Positions 11,927 through 22,982 of a stretch of DNA of 64,000 bases are shown here, in pieces; position 1 is the stretch's first letter; each line of letters begins with the position of its first letter. Under the pieces are notes generated by a model. That model was not told the DNA's origin. It saw only the letters and a program-made list of their open reading frames with translations, and did not search any database. Both the position numbers and the translations under genes were made by a program. Source of the stretch: Shinisaurus crocodilurus (taxonomy: Eukaryota; Chordata; Lepidosauria; Squamata; Shinisauridae); assembly GCA_021292165.1 (NCBI GenBank), contig CM037880.1, positions 207,230,255 to 207,294,254 of the forward strand, written 5' to 3'.

Positions 11927-12327
11927 GTCCGTTAGTTGGCTTAACTCGCATCATAGCAAGTCAGAGCCAACGCAGGGCTAGGCTAGGAAACCTCTATTTT
12001 GATTTTGAACAGCCAGTGAAGCACAATTCAGGTGTTATTTACTCCATGTGATTAACATTATGTGGAAGGAGAGTGGAGTCACATGTGCTGCCCTGCCCCC
12101 ACTGTTCTGTCCCATGCTGGCCTCTTCCCCAGGCTAGCCACATGTTTGGGGCATGTCTGCAGAGGGGAAGCCTCCCAAATGTTCCTTGTCTCTCCCTGTG
12201 AGCTGTGCTGTTGATTCTTTTTAATTGTGCCTTTTATATTTTAGTGGGTTTCAATATGGGTTTTTTGGTCATTCTTATTGCATGTTGCTTTAAGAAACAT
12301 CTTAGTTTTAAAAGCAACACATGTGAA

Positions 12328-12382
12328 AGAAAGAAGGAAAGGAAGGAAGGAAGGAAGGAAGGAAGGGAAAGGAAAGGAAAAC
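12328..12382. repeat. (GGAA)n / GAAAG purine microsatellite
   Basis: An imperfect array of GAAAG and GGAA units, all purine on the plus strand. Confidence 0.93.
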
Positions 12383-12562
12383 AGACTCCAAATGCTGATG
12401 AGTTTTGCTCTGATAACATTCCCAGCAATACAGAAGCCTAAAATCTGGGGAGATATTTAGCAAAGGAGGATTTATGCCCCACCCCCTACCATTAGATCGA
12501 ATAAGGTGTCTACCTCTTAGGCAGCTGATTTGGGGTGTCACTAAAAGGCAGAAAATTGTTAG

Positions 12563-12657
12563 ATATTTAGGCTGCAATCCTATCCCCATTTACCTGGGAA
12601 TAAACTCCATTGAACTCAACAGGACTTCTAAGCAAAATATGTATAGAATTGCACTGT
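12563..12657. mobile_element. Short palindromic repeat, family E
   Basis: Runs from gctgcaatcctatccccatt to atagaattgcactg, with loosely complementary ends and a central caacaggactt block. A second copy is at 59083-59175. Small non-coding element; superfamily unassigned. Confidence 0.6.
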
Positions 12658-12679
12658 TAATTTATTAGTACTGTATGTT

Positions 12680-12835
12680 ATTGTCAGGGAAGGGGGAGAA
12701 GTACTTGTGGGATTTTCTGCTTCAGGAGCCAAAATAACTTGACCGAACTATTATGAACCTTGGCTTTGCTGGGGAGGGATTTATTCTTCCTTCTCAAGCA
12801 GCAAATTGTCTTGATCCAAGTAACCACTGTACCCT
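12680..12835. mobile_element. Non-autonomous repeat, family C
   Basis: Shares the order of blocks aaataacttgacc...ccttg...gagg...gcagcaaattgtcttg with 35212-35357. Its right end resembles that of the element at 43500-43772. No coding potential. Confidence 0.55.
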
Positions 12836-13220
12836 TTCGCTACTGTTTCTTCTTTCCCTCCAGATGTGAATATGTCGGGCACTTACGCATTGCCAAAAAA
12901 GAGAAAATCAATCACCAAGTTAAGAGGGGGGGAAGGGACACATATTTGCATAACATTTGCATATGTTAATTTATATGTATAGGTGCAAGTGTGGAAATAA
13001 CTACTATAATTTCCACAGAAATGCAATACATCCCACCATAGTGAGGAAGACTGTGATCTGTATACCTGCTCAGGCTGCTGTCCAGGTGCTTACTGTTGAT
13101 GGACAACTTGAAAGCCCCTCCTCCTCTCCCTTCTGGTGGTCCTTTATCTTTAAACAGGACTTGGACTGGACAGCTCTTCAAATAGAAGACTACCCTCTGT
13201 AAAGTAGGGCATATGGCCAT

Positions 13221-13562
13221 CCTACTTCTTCACACAGCACATAGTTAAACTTTGGAATTCACTTCCACAAGATGTAGTGATGGCCACCAATTTGGGGGAC
13301 TTTAAAAGGGGATTGGACAAATTCATGGAGGAGAAGGCTATTAATGGCTACTAGCCCTGATTGGGTATATGCTACCTCCAGTATCAGAGGCAGTATGCCT
13401 ATATGTTCACCACTTGCTGGGGAACATGAGTGGGAGGGTGCTGTTGCACTCATGTGCTGCTTGTGGGTTTTCCATGGGCAGTTGGTTGGCCACTGTGTGA
13501 ACAGAATGCTGGACTAGATGGACTCTTGGTCTGATCCAGCATGGCTCTTCTTATGTTCTTAC
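13221..13562 (+). mobile_element. CR1/L3-type LINE 3' end
   Basis: A 5'-truncated copy beginning at cttcttcacacagcacatag and ending in the family terminus aatgctggactagatgg...ggtctgatccagcatgg...cttatgttctta. It covers the last reverse-transcriptase codons and the 3' untranslated end only. It parallels 1081-1652 and 49258-49913. Confidence 0.82.
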
Positions 13563-14227
13563 AGAGTGCGAAAGAGGAGGGAGAACTTGCACTCAGCACA
13601 ATTGTTTTCTGTGGTTGAATATATGATTGACGAGAACCTTGATTTTGTTAAGAGTTAAGGTTGCTTCAGTTCAGAGTTCTTGTTTTTATTCAAAACAACC
13701 CAAAAGAAGCCCATGTGAGATGATGGAAAGAACAATAATTTACTAGCAGCCCAGTCTCTAGGTAACCTCTTTTCTATCTGCTTGCTGCTCTACCATTTCA
13801 AACATCAATAAAATAAACCCAGCCTTAATTGTTTTTGAACCATCAGCTTGAGAGGAAGATCTTTCTTCTTCTTGCAGCCCCAAGTGGCAAAGCAATTCCA
13901 GGGAAAATAACACAATCCAGCAGAAAAACGTGAGATGTGTATGATGGGGTGGGGTGGGTGGTGGTGGAAGGAGCCTGTTAAGGGTGAATATTCTCCGTAG
14001 CAACGGTAGACGTGAAAAGAAAGATGATAGGAGTGGAGAGAAGAGAGCGTGGAATAACGTTCTATGAAAAGCAGGGGTTTGAGATGAGATGACTGATGGT
14101 GATGACCTTTGTAAATGTTAATATGGAACCCTATAACATTGCAGCTCCAGAAAGCCCGTATACACCCACCCTACCCATCACACAACATAAAACAGTAACT
14201 TCAGAGATATGACTGCAATTTCTCAGT

Positions 14228-14260
<33 letters not shown>
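14228..14260. repeat. (CA)n microsatellite
   Basis: About sixteen CA units. Confidence 0.95.
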
Positions 14261-14261
<1 letters not shown>

Positions 14262-14401
14262 CTCAAACACACTGTATTAATCTAGGCATAACACAGTTAC
14301 ATGTAGAATCCCTTATTATTATAGACTGGAACAAGACTCCATCCTTAGAGATGCCCCCCCCCCAGTTTCCTTCCATTTTTGCCCAGTGTATACCACATAC
14401 C

Positions 14402-14428
14402 GTGTGTGTGTGTGTGTGTGTGTGTGTT
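14402..14428. repeat. (GT)n microsatellite
   Basis: About thirteen GT units, 140 bases after an inverted (CA)n run. Confidence 0.95.
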
Positions 14429-14589
14429 CCTAACAAACTGTATCAAAACTTAAATGAATATTTAAAATACCTCACAAGGACAAACACTTGTAACAGAGAG
14501 ATATCTGAAACCTTAAACTTCAAATCTGAAAACCCATTGAGGAAAAAGCAGAGAAGGCAAGCTGTTCTGCAAAAGACAACTCTGGTCGT

Positions 14590-14900
14590 GAGTAGGGATA
14601 GAAGAATCAGCCAGGATCCAGCTTGTCAACGTTTTCTGATTTTCACCTCAAAGCTCAGTTCACCTTGTTCCCTTTCCCAAATGTGAGCTTTTGTTGTTGT
14701 TCAAATGGGGAAAGTGTACCTTTGAGTGCACATTTTTTTAAAAGTGTGCACCCAAATCTGCACTTTCCCCCATTTTCTTTTCATAATGTTTATTTTTAAA
14801 GTGCACTTTTTTTTTCTCTATTGGATGCATTTTGCAAATGCAGGGTTGCAAATGGGGAACGTTCTGATGTTTAATGAACTAAAATGAAATTCTTGTACAT
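14590..14900. mobile_element. Motif-rich non-autonomous repeat
   Basis: Starts near a TAGGGATAGAAGAATCAG tip and contains repeated gtgcacattttt / aaagtgtgcac variants, like the families at 27833-28262 and 45860-46187. Right boundary is approximate. Confidence 0.45.
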
Positions 14901-14995
14901 GCCTAGCCGGCCCGTGACACTTTATAGCTCAGTGGAGTACCTTCCTCACACAATGTCCCCTGCTGTGGGTTACTACTATAGATGCCCAACATACA

Positions 14996-15153
14996 GGCCT
15001 GTGGCTCATGCTGGCTCAGCTTCTCTGAGCGTGGAAAGCTAAGCAGGGTCAGGCCTGGTTGTTACTTGGATGGAAGACCCTTCCTCTAATTTCCTGCATT
15101 GAGCAGGGGGTTGGACTTGATAGCCCTGTAGGCTCCTTCCGACTCTATGAAAT
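14996..15153 (+). mobile_element. 5S-rRNA-derived SINE with CR1 tail
   Basis: The head matches the 3' two thirds of 5S rRNA including its internal promoter: GGAAAGCTAAGCAGGGTC, aggcctggttgttacttggatg and gaagacc. The tail TTCCTGCATTGAGCAGGGGG plus ttggacttgatagccctgtaggctcc matches the 3' end of the CR1 copies at 30714-32957 (minus) and 60340-60734. Established knowledge: SINEs with 5S heads (SINE3 class) use the 5S internal promoter for RNA polymerase III. The CR1 partnership is read from the shared tail. Confidence 0.9.
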
Positions 15154-15690
15154 ATCAAGTGGCTAATATGAGGAAGCCTTACCACTTGATACCTCCCTCA
15201 ATCTTTTCCACACATTAGAATATCATCACGTTTTTAAAAATAAATAAATAAAGCAAATCTGTGGTGGAAAATGTTACCACTTGGTGAGTTTGTTGCCTGG
15301 GAACTATGGGAGCATATTGGAGCGATGTCTAGGCACTCTGGGAAAAAGGAATTTGTCAGCTGGTAGCCACCAAGAGGGACTAGCCACCAAGAAAGGACTT
15401 GGCTGATGAGGCAATGACTGGGTTTAGTGGAACAGTAAGAGGCGAAGGCACTTAAAAACCAAAATGAAAGAAAAACAGATCTCAGGTGCCTTTAAAATTG
15501 TTTATTGTGCCCAACATGTTTCAGAAAACTTTCCTTTGTCAGGGGCCACTTATCTTTTTTCAGATGTGTTTAGCAAACGTCCTTCAAGTATCTCTTCTTC
15601 ACAAAACTGTTCAAGGTTTTCAAAACACACAAAAACTTCTATAAGGCATCTGGGATTTGTTTTTCCCTCATTTTGATTTTTGCTAATGAC
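15154..15690. other. Unassigned non-coding stretch
   Basis: Contains an A-rich run at 15230-15252 and a phrase at 15490-15550 (ttgtttattgtgcccaacatg...cctttgtcagggg) that may be an old dispersed repeat. No gene is supported. Confidence 0.35.
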
Positions 15691-16015
15691 TGGGTTCAGA
15701 CAACACTCAACCCTTGTTCGGACAAGGGTTGAGTGTGGGTTATCATTGAACTGTGGGTTGTTGTTGTTGAAACATGGGTTATTGTGTTGTCTGAATCCAG
15801 CCAAGATAACAAACCATGGTGAACAACCCACAGTTCACAATCCAACAACAATCCATGTGTTCTCTTCATCTGTTGTTCATGGTTAACAAGCCATGGCTTG
15901 TTAGTGCAGCTGGGTTCAGACTACACAACAATCCACATTTCAGCAACAACCCACGGTTCAATGACAACCCACACTCAACCCTTGAGTGTGGGTTATTATG
16001 TTGTCTGAGCTCTGC
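15691..16015. repeat. Composite inverted repeat made of two opposed MITE copies
   Basis: The unit at 15691-15803 runs from ctgggttcagacaacac to gtgttgtctgaatccag. The unit at about 15911-16015 runs from ctgggttcagactacac to atgttgtctgagctctgcc. Read on the opposite strand, the second unit repeats the internal order of the first. A spacer of about 107 bases separates them and carries its own gttcatggttaacaag / caagccatggcttg palindromes. Each unit also has a small internal hairpin (caacccttg...caagggttg). Related tips occur at 40819-41122. Confidence 0.7.
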
Positions 16016-17860
16016 CACTGTCAGTAAAATAAAGTATAAAAAAAGAAACAAAGGAAACAACCCAGGAATTGTCCATCATTACATGTGATCCAAGTCATCA
16101 GCTCTAGGGCAATTCCTTCCATGCAGGTAACCCATTGGTTTTGCTCAGCTGATAGGCCTGTAAGAGCTTCTGGAAAGTGCTTGTGCTTTGCCTCAGCAAT
16201 AGCCTTCCTTACCAGACTGCTATGGTTCCCCTGCCTGCAGGATTCTTCTCAAACCCTTTCCTGAAATGGATGCTTCCAGGCCCCCACTATGCAAGCACTC
16301 TAAGTAGCCTGTGGCCCAGCATCGCTGCAGCTACATTGCCATTTAGCCAAGGAACTGTGGTGACCTTTATTCTGAGCAGGTTGCAATAATATGATTGCTA
16401 TTGAAATTGATTTTTCTCATAACACAGGAAATGTTCTTTTGTGTCATTTGTTCTACATCTGTCTTGTTAACCATTTGCACATATCTGAATGGTCTCATTT
16501 CACAATAAATCTAGGCCAGAGCTGATTAAACTGTACAGATTAATCATGACTTTAAATCAATGTACAAAGTAAGAAAGAAAAAGAAAAAGAAACCAACCAG
16601 AATATTAGTTGACTCTTCTCTTTTCTTTTCCAATTGCTCCACTATGCCAGCAAAACAGACAGCGCTAATAATGGTAGTTCAGTGCTCATGCTGTGCATGA
16701 CCACATGACACATGAACCCCATCAGCATTTTCAAGCGCAAACTGTGGGAGATCTAGAAAACCAATCAATTTCTTTATTTCCCCCCTTGTTTCGGAGAGGG
16801 TGGTCATGGTGCTTCTTTCTTTTATTATCTGGACCAGCAGCCTCCTATACAAGCTGGTTACAGAGCTTGGAGAGAAATGTGGCAGAACCTAGGAATACTG
16901 GCCTAGGGCTCAAACAATGAGGTAATGAGGTGATGTACAAGAGGTAATTCTACAAAGAGTCTTGTGGCACCTAAAAGACAAACAAATGTATTATGGCGTA
17001 AGCTCTCATGGACTACAGCCCACTTCTGAATTTCGCAATGCAATTGGGATGCTGGTGTTCGTAATTCTGAAACTGGACGAACTGCTCCACAGTAGGACGC
17101 TGTCATGATGACACCATGTGTCCTCATGGATTTGATTGAGGGCAGTAAGGATGTGGGAGCAAAACCATTTTGGTTGCAAAAAAATTAGCTATGTAGCTTC
17201 AGCAGACATAGTCACAGATACTTGCTTTTAAATGGTTTTCCTCTATGAGCAAACGTTTGTTCTGATGAGAGGAGAGAATGATGCTCTGAGGGCAATTAGT
17301 TTTGTTAAATGAAGAGAATCTTCTGATGACTAATATGTAGTCATATATGACTAAAACTGTTGATCCTCTATGTCTAGAAATAGCAAGGGGGAAAAATGCA
17401 CCCTGGAACAGGAGACAGAGAAAAAAGATCTGAATGTTGAGAATGGAAAGAATTTCTAGAGGGTTTATAATGGGAATAGATCTTTTTATGAGCCTTTTGT
17501 GTGAGTGGAACAATTAAATAGCATTAGATTTTATTGTTGGTAGCCCCTCAGAACCTGGCTGCTAGTGTCCCTATAACTATTAGGTTTGACAGGAAAAGTC
17601 ATCATTGTCTTCAATTACAATAAAGGAATGGCCAGACTGGGCATTAGTGACAGAATAATTTATGAATTTGCGGCAGTAAAAGCTTAAAAGCAAGCACTGC
17701 CAGCACCAGTTAATTTGCAGTCATGGAGACTAAGGAAAGATGACAGCTGCAGCCTGGGATGGAGATGGGAAGAATAAGGTTGCAAAGGTGCTTCTTCACA
17801 GGCTCAATACAGACTCACGTTCTTCACATGTAGGTAGGGCACAACCATACTATGGGTGTA
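16016..17860. other. Mostly unassigned non-coding stretch
   Basis: At 16941-17130 the phrase tctacaaagagtcttgtggcacc...taagctctcatggacta resembles a dispersed repeat seen in reptile genomes, but I cannot name the family. The rest shows no supported gene or element. Confidence 0.35.
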
Positions 17861-17862
17861 CA

Positions 17863-18005
17863 CTGGTTTAACAGTAATTTCCTCTCCACAGGGAACCCTG
17901 GGAACTGTAGTTCTGTGAGAAGGCTAGGGATCTCTAAGAGAATTCTCAGCACCATTATCCGAAACTACAATTCCCAGAATTCTCAAGGAAACCACATTTA
18001 AACTA
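17863..18005. mobile_element. Palindromic MITE
   Basis: The left arm ggtttaacagtaatttcctc...gaactgtagtt is answered by the right arm aactacaattcccag...aaggaaaccacatttaaac. The centre is degenerate. No clear target duplication was found, so the superfamily is uncertain. Confidence 0.6.
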
Positions 18006-18576
18006 ATATCAAATCAATACAGGCATGCAATCTAGTTTTACCTTTCATGTCCAAAGTCCATGAACTTTGACAGATTTTAAAAAGATACCGTTATATATTC
18101 TATTTCAAAAATTGTTGGCTAATTCTATTGCATGCAATGATAGGCCTGGTATTAGGGCAGGAGTTAAATGCTGGATTAACCATTAGGCTAAGTATGCTAT
18201 AGATTAGCCACACCAACATTGGCTCTCTAATCTAGTGTAGTTACTCATAAAACATCTGCGTTTAAAGAGAAATTATCCTCTTTGGATTGCTGTACTCCTT
18301 TAACATTTCCTGCAGAATATGGCTACTGTTCTATCCCATGATTGTGTTTTGGGGGGAAAAAATCAGAATTTGTATTGTGGTTTGTCAAACTTTCCTCTTT
18401 TTAGAGGTTCAGGCCTAGATTGATTGTTTTCTTCATAGAGAAGAGTGAATGAAATGTAGGGCCCTTGGACTGCTTCTGGGAGTACCTCATAGAAACTTGG
18501 AATTCTTTGAACCATCCTAGGGAGTTTTGGGGTACACATTAAGTCAGGGTACACATTCAGTGCAAGAAGTTGTCAT
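18006..18576. other. Unassigned DNA left of the LTR element
   Basis: AT-rich text without a recognised repeat or exon. It is the 5' flank into which the copia-type element inserted. Confidence 0.4.
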
Positions 18577-18581
18577 AGCCC
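18577..18581 (+). repeat. 5-bp target-site duplication, left copy (AGCCC)
   Basis: AGCCC immediately precedes the TG of the 5' LTR and is repeated at 23525-23529 directly after the CA of the 3' LTR. A 5-bp duplication is normal for Ty1/copia integrases and shows the element is a complete, unrearranged insertion. Confidence 0.93.
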
Positions 18582-18804
18582 TGTTGGGTTTTGCATAGGC
18601 AGAACGAGAATACCACCTGACATCGAGATTATCACCTGACCTGGTGGGTGTTACTTGAGTTCAAGTATACAAGGCCTTTGGTCAGGAGACATAGTCTCGA
18701 GGTGATATGACTCAGCAGCCTTGAACAGGTTTGGATAAACATGTTGATGAATAAGTTATACTACTGGGTGAGTAATGTCCTATTCATAGATGCAGGGTCT
18801 GGGG

Positions 18805-18811
18805 TATATAA
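18805..18811 (+). promoter_or_regulatory. LTR TATA box
   Basis: The sequence GGGGTATATAAGCTAG has a consensus TATATAA core about 225 bases into the LTR, in the position expected for the U3 promoter of an LTR retrotransposon. Confidence 0.75.
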
Positions 18812-18995
18812 GCTAGCACACTTGCTTGCTTCTGTCATTCCTCTCTTCCACTCTGCTGCTTGTTCGTCTCAGCTCGACATGTCCCTGGACTTCACTTCAT
18901 CTAGCCTTACCACTGGGGTAGTGGGTTTGAGTCTGCAATGATGTAGTGAGTAGAAATGCATTGATTGCCTTAATCCCATGTAATTGGGTCTTACA

Positions 18996-19001
18996 AATAA
19001 A
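18996..19001 (+). promoter_or_regulatory. LTR polyadenylation signal AATAAA
   Basis: AATAAA lies about 190 bases downstream of the TATA box. It would mark the R region end if the LTR promoter starts near 18835. Its twin is in the 3' LTR. Confidence 0.7.
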
Positions 19002-19112
19002 CTCTTTAATCTTTATTAACTGCTGTTATCTCCTCCTTCCGCTTGCGTGACTGGAACTGAGGGTCATTGGCTAGGGGAGCTTTTGAACCCGGGTCAGTCC
19101 AACTCTCACATC

Positions 19113-19126
19113 GGTTATGGGCCCAG
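19113..19126 (+). other. Primer-binding site complementary to initiator tRNA-Met anticodon arm
   Basis: GGTTATGGGCCCAG begins two bases after the 5' LTR. It is the reverse complement of CTGGGCCCATAACC, the anticodon stem-loop of eukaryotic initiator tRNA-Met. Established knowledge: copia and close relatives prime from an internally cleaved initiator tRNA rather than its 3' CCA end, so this supports the copia assignment independently of pol. Confidence 0.88.
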
Positions 19127-20990
19127 ATAACGATCTGATGGTTATCTGATGGGCAGATAAGCCACAGAGACGCAGTTCGGAAAAATTCAGCAGTTATAGA
19201 GTTAAAGGAATTTGTTTACTATTTGTAAGAATGGTTTGTAAACAAACCGGAAAGGCAATGCAGTGTTGCTAAAGCTGAGAGCTGATAACAGCGACTTGGA
19301 ATGCAGCACAACTGAAAAATGCAGAAACAGAGAGACGGAGGATTTTTTCGTTTTGAAAGCAGCTGAAACGGAGGTGCCAGGCTTGGCAAAATCCAAGGCT
19401 ACAGACTGTGAACGTGGGTGCCGGTTCGGGCAGCTACCAGGCTGAACAGTCAACAATGCTGGACACAAGGATTTCGTATTCCACAGCTTGCTGGAGTGAT
19501 TGTCAAGGAGCTGTATCGGGCAAAGAAATAATCTTCAGGAGGCTCTGTGTGTCTACTCATCAAGGCTACAAGCAGGAGGATCATATTTCATTTGCAGTTT
19601 GCTTCTTCACACAGCAGCGGATCAGCTATCTTTTGCATTGTATCAACAAGTGGCTTGGATTACAAATGCGTGGATTACGTCTGACGTGGGTAAAGCGTCT
19701 GGAGCGTCGTGTCGCAGCAAAACAAAGTCCCGTGTGAAAAAAAACGTATCTGGGAAACTTGATACTACAGCGGAGGCTGTATCAAACCAGCAGAGGCGTG
19801 GTTTTGAAACAGCAGGAGAAAAGCAGCGCGGCAGTTTTGAACAGAGAAAGCTGTGCTTAAAATGGGAAGCTGTTCTTCATTTTCTTCATGTGGGATCACA
19901 GAAGAAAGGAGCTTGAAATCAGCAGGGGTGCTGCTGATGGAACAAACTTTGTGTTTCAACCCTGGACATAACAAAATGGACATTATTTTGTTGTGAGCAG
20001 AAAACAGTGGATTGTTTAAACGAAGCTTTCTGTGTTGGACATAAATAAACAGGAAGAGGACTATACAAATGGTCAGGGGTTTAACAGTCACATGTTTTTT
20101 GAAACTGTATTTCTTGAAAGTTGGATAACTTGGATTCAAGAAAGTGTAATATATGGTCTGGAAATGTCAGGAAATGTACTGAATGTATATATGACTTGAG
20201 TATATTGTGGATTTTTCTGTAGCAAAATGTAAAATACTGAATAAGTAGGTATGTTTATATGGCAAAGCTAAGAGATGGATTATTTCTTTCATACTGTAAT
20301 GGTGTAATAAAGAAATGGAAAGTTATACTGATGCAACTATAAAAAGGTTAAATGCTTATATGTATGACATGTACATGCATGCATATCACATGATTGTTTG
20401 GTCATTTAGATTCACAGGCTTGTGAAAGAAAATGCAAACTGTTGGTGGGAAAAGCATTTGGAAAATTGTAATTTTCACATGAAAGGTAATTTTGTGCACA
20501 TAAACAAGGGATGCTAGCTTCAACAGGTAAACTGGAAGGCAAGCTGTAAAAACAGTTCATTTCATTCAATTTGTTCTTGGTAATCTTGTGGATATTCTGA
20601 TGGTTTTTAGAGGAAAGGCACGTTATTTCATGATGTTAATTGATCAATACACGAGGTACAGGTTGTGTACATGTTAGATAGAAAACTGAAATATTGAACA
20701 AAGTTAAGGTGTTTTGTGCTTGGATGGGAAACAAGCATATTACCCATGTTACCTATTTTCTTTTGAGATATGGGGAAGTTCAATTCAGTGCATTTTGATG
20801 CATTTCTAACAGGATGTGGTATTGAACACATGGATTATGTGGAAGAGTAAACAAACTCAGAAGAGGTGATACTAATTTGGATAATGAGGTTTGGGTAGAA
20901 GATCTTAAATGTTTTGATTATGTACATGATAGAAGTTTTAGTTCTGTGTGATGAACTGTACACCTTATAGAAAGTAGTGTAGAAGGAGGA
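19127..20990 (+). pseudogene. Leader and presumed gag region, not recognisable as intact gag
   Basis: The longest forward frame is 138 codons at 19500-19916. It is rich in basic and polar residues with no zinc knuckle and no match I can recognise. It overlaps a 109-codon frame at 19408-19737. At 20520 a K-L-E-G phrase vaguely resembles the start of copia Gag, and at 20908 a KCF phrase could be a ruined CCHC knuckle. Both are weak. No forward frame over 60 codons follows until past the 3' LTR start. The 5' part is more GC-rich than the AT-rich remainder. Confidence 0.5.
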
Positions 20991-21229
20991 ATCTTCTGGA
21001 GAAACATTTCAGAATCTTGGATCTGATATGTAGGTACATACACCTCAAAGTTAGAAGAAATCTGTAAGGGAGCTTACATGAGATTTTTCTAGAAATGAGA
21101 ATATTGTGTTTTACATGAACAACACTTGGATAGTGAGATTATCTAGAAGTGTTTAGTATAATGCTAAATGAAAAGGTGAGATCATTTTTCAAAATTAATT
21201 CTGTTAATGCAGGAGATGCATCAAGGGCA

Positions 21230-21310
21230 GAGTCAGAATAGAAAAGCATTTGCTGAAAGACAGTCAGGTAAATTTGACAAAACTCTGATACACATTTAGT
21301 TTAGTGGAGA
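21230..21310 (+). pseudogene. Integrase remnant of copia pol
   Basis: In one frame the text gives an ERQSGKF phrase and then LIHI, stop, FSG (stop codon at 21297-21299). This resembles the copia integrase segment where a zinc-binding end leads into the first catalytic aspartate of the core (I-H-x-D-x-x-G). The aspartate position is now at or beside the stop. Only about 130 bases separate this from reverse-transcriptase text, so most of the integrase core has been deleted. Confidence 0.65.
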
Positions 21311-21438
21311 TTAAACAAATGATTGTTCATCATTGGTGCAAATTTATTGGAACAAGAACCTGATAACTGATAAGGTAAGGAACAGGTGAGTCAAACAACC
21401 TGTGAGATATCAGGATGAATTTGCAGGAAAAGCCATTT

Positions 21439-22190
21439 GAAACTTCAAAATTTCAAAGAGGTGGAAAATTGTCTGTTAAGGAAGCTAAACCATAGCTTCA
21501 GGCTATGCAAGCTGAGTTGAATTCTTTGGATAAAGAACAAAACATGGAAGCTGGTGAAACAAACAGCAGTCCATGGAACTCATTGTTACCAGATAGATTT
21601 TTAAGTGAAAACTAACCAGATGGGAAAAGGTTATGTATGACAAAATAGCAAGATTGGTTGCTTGTGATTTTTGCTCAAGTTAAAAGGAGCTGGATAATCA
21701 TGAGTGAGTGCAACAACAATTTGCTTTGGAAACAGTTAGACTGATGTTTAAGAATGTGAAGATGTAAGAATATTTCACAAGTGGAAATATTGGAACATAA
21801 GCATTTTAAATGAGAGGAAGTCTTTAAATGGAAAACTGTGAGATTTTCTGTAGGAAAAGTTAGAATCAGCTGGAGGCTGGAATTCTGTTTTGAACTCAAA
21901 CATTGTTGAAGTGAGATTTGCACAGAGAGGCAGATCAATGTTTGTTTGTTAAGCAGAAGGAACAGGGACATAGACTGTATGTACTTTGTTTAGATGGATG
22001 ATCTATTGTTTTTTCTGGACAGATAAAAGCAATATGATATAATTGATCCAGGGTTTGGAATTTCATTGAATTGAAACTGCTTGGTGGTGGATCAACTGTT
22101 TATTTGTAAATAGAGGTTGAAGGAGAACCAAGAGGGCAGTACTTACTGCAACAAACCAGAGAAATATCATGGATGTGATTGAGAATTTGG
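21439..22190 (+). pseudogene. Reverse-transcriptase remnant of copia pol
   Basis: Copia landmarks appear in order: AMQAELNSL at 21502-21528, KIARLVA at 21642-21662, DQCLFVK at 21933-21953, the catalytic aspartate pair around 21993-22002, and IEVEGEPRGQYLL from 22110. In-frame stops occur (for example at 21493-21495 and 22107-22109). A frameshift splits the catalytic motif: one frame gives YVLCLD ending at 21995, the next gives DDLLFFSG from 21997. The fold order is intact but the enzyme is dead. Confidence 0.87.
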
Positions 22191-22550
22191 AGATAGTTAA
22201 CTCAGTGAGAGACTCCAAATAATTGAGGATTTTCAAGCACATGCTGATGGAAAAGCAGTTTGAATGCTACACAGGAGCATTGGGCTGTTGAGCTTTACTG
22301 TACAAGCAACAAGGCCAGGTATTGCTGTCAGTGTAATGGGCAGACTGTTAGACCAACAGGACATGCTTGGAGAGCTCTGAAAAGGAGTTGAGTGTTATCT
22401 GGAAGGAACATCACACTTCAGACTAAGAGTTACAAGTCAGAGCACAGGTGGCTTACAGATTCACAGAAATGCCAGTTGTGGTTGTGATAGTAAGAACAAC
22501 AAGAACACACCTGAAGTTTGTTATTTTTATAATCATACTTTGATTGATTT

Positions 22551-22640
22551 TGTAGAAACAATCATCTAAAAGTTAGAGTTCAACTGAAGCTGAACTGAAT
22601 GCATTGTATTATGTATTGTGCTATTATGCTATTGTAAAGC
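22551..22640 (+). pseudogene. RNase H remnant of copia pol
   Basis: The frame gives KQSSKS, a stop at 22574-22576, then SSTEAEL at 22577-22597. The S-S-T-E-A-E phrase with an upstream K-Q is a hallmark of copia RNase H. Downstream conservation fades quickly, so the C-terminus is lost or mutated. Confidence 0.82.
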
Positions 22641-22982
22641 TTGAATAGTGAATGCATTTGTTTAAATAGTTTAAATTGTTAAAAATGTTTAAATGATGCT
22701 GGGATTGATGTGAAAAACCTATTACAGTTTTTTCAGGAAACCAAGGCAGGATTGCTATGCTGCAGGCAGATAGCAATACACAACGTTTTGGGTTTGCAAA
22801 TAAAACTGTGTCATAAGGAGGGATAAATCAGAAGTGATTTGATGGTGGTTCAAATTTCTGACAGGTAAAGTCATTCCTGCAAAAGTTTTTTTTATCAAAG
22901 TCCATAGATGAAGGAACAGCATCAGATGTCAACAACGCTGTTGCTGTTGTATGAGGTAAATAACCACGTTCTGCGCAAATGC

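Larger units (their letters stand above)
18582..19110 (+). repeat. 5' long terminal repeat (529 bp)
   Basis: Begins TGTTGGG and ends CTCTCACA, so it has the TG...CA ends of LTRs. It contains a TATA box at 18805-18811 and an AATAAA signal at 18996-19001. Read side by side with 22996-23524 I find no difference and the length is the same. The 66-codon open frame inside it is repeated in the other LTR and is not a gene. Confidence 0.95.

Noticed and set aside
14996..15153. 5S rRNA gene or pseudogene
   Set aside because: Only part of 5S is present and it is fused to a CR1 tail, with a second copy of the same fusion at 56340; it is a SINE.
18741..18941. 66-codon frame, identical at 23155-23355, as a conserved small gene
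   Set aside because: Both copies lie at the same place inside the two LTRs; the repetition is due to the LTR pair.
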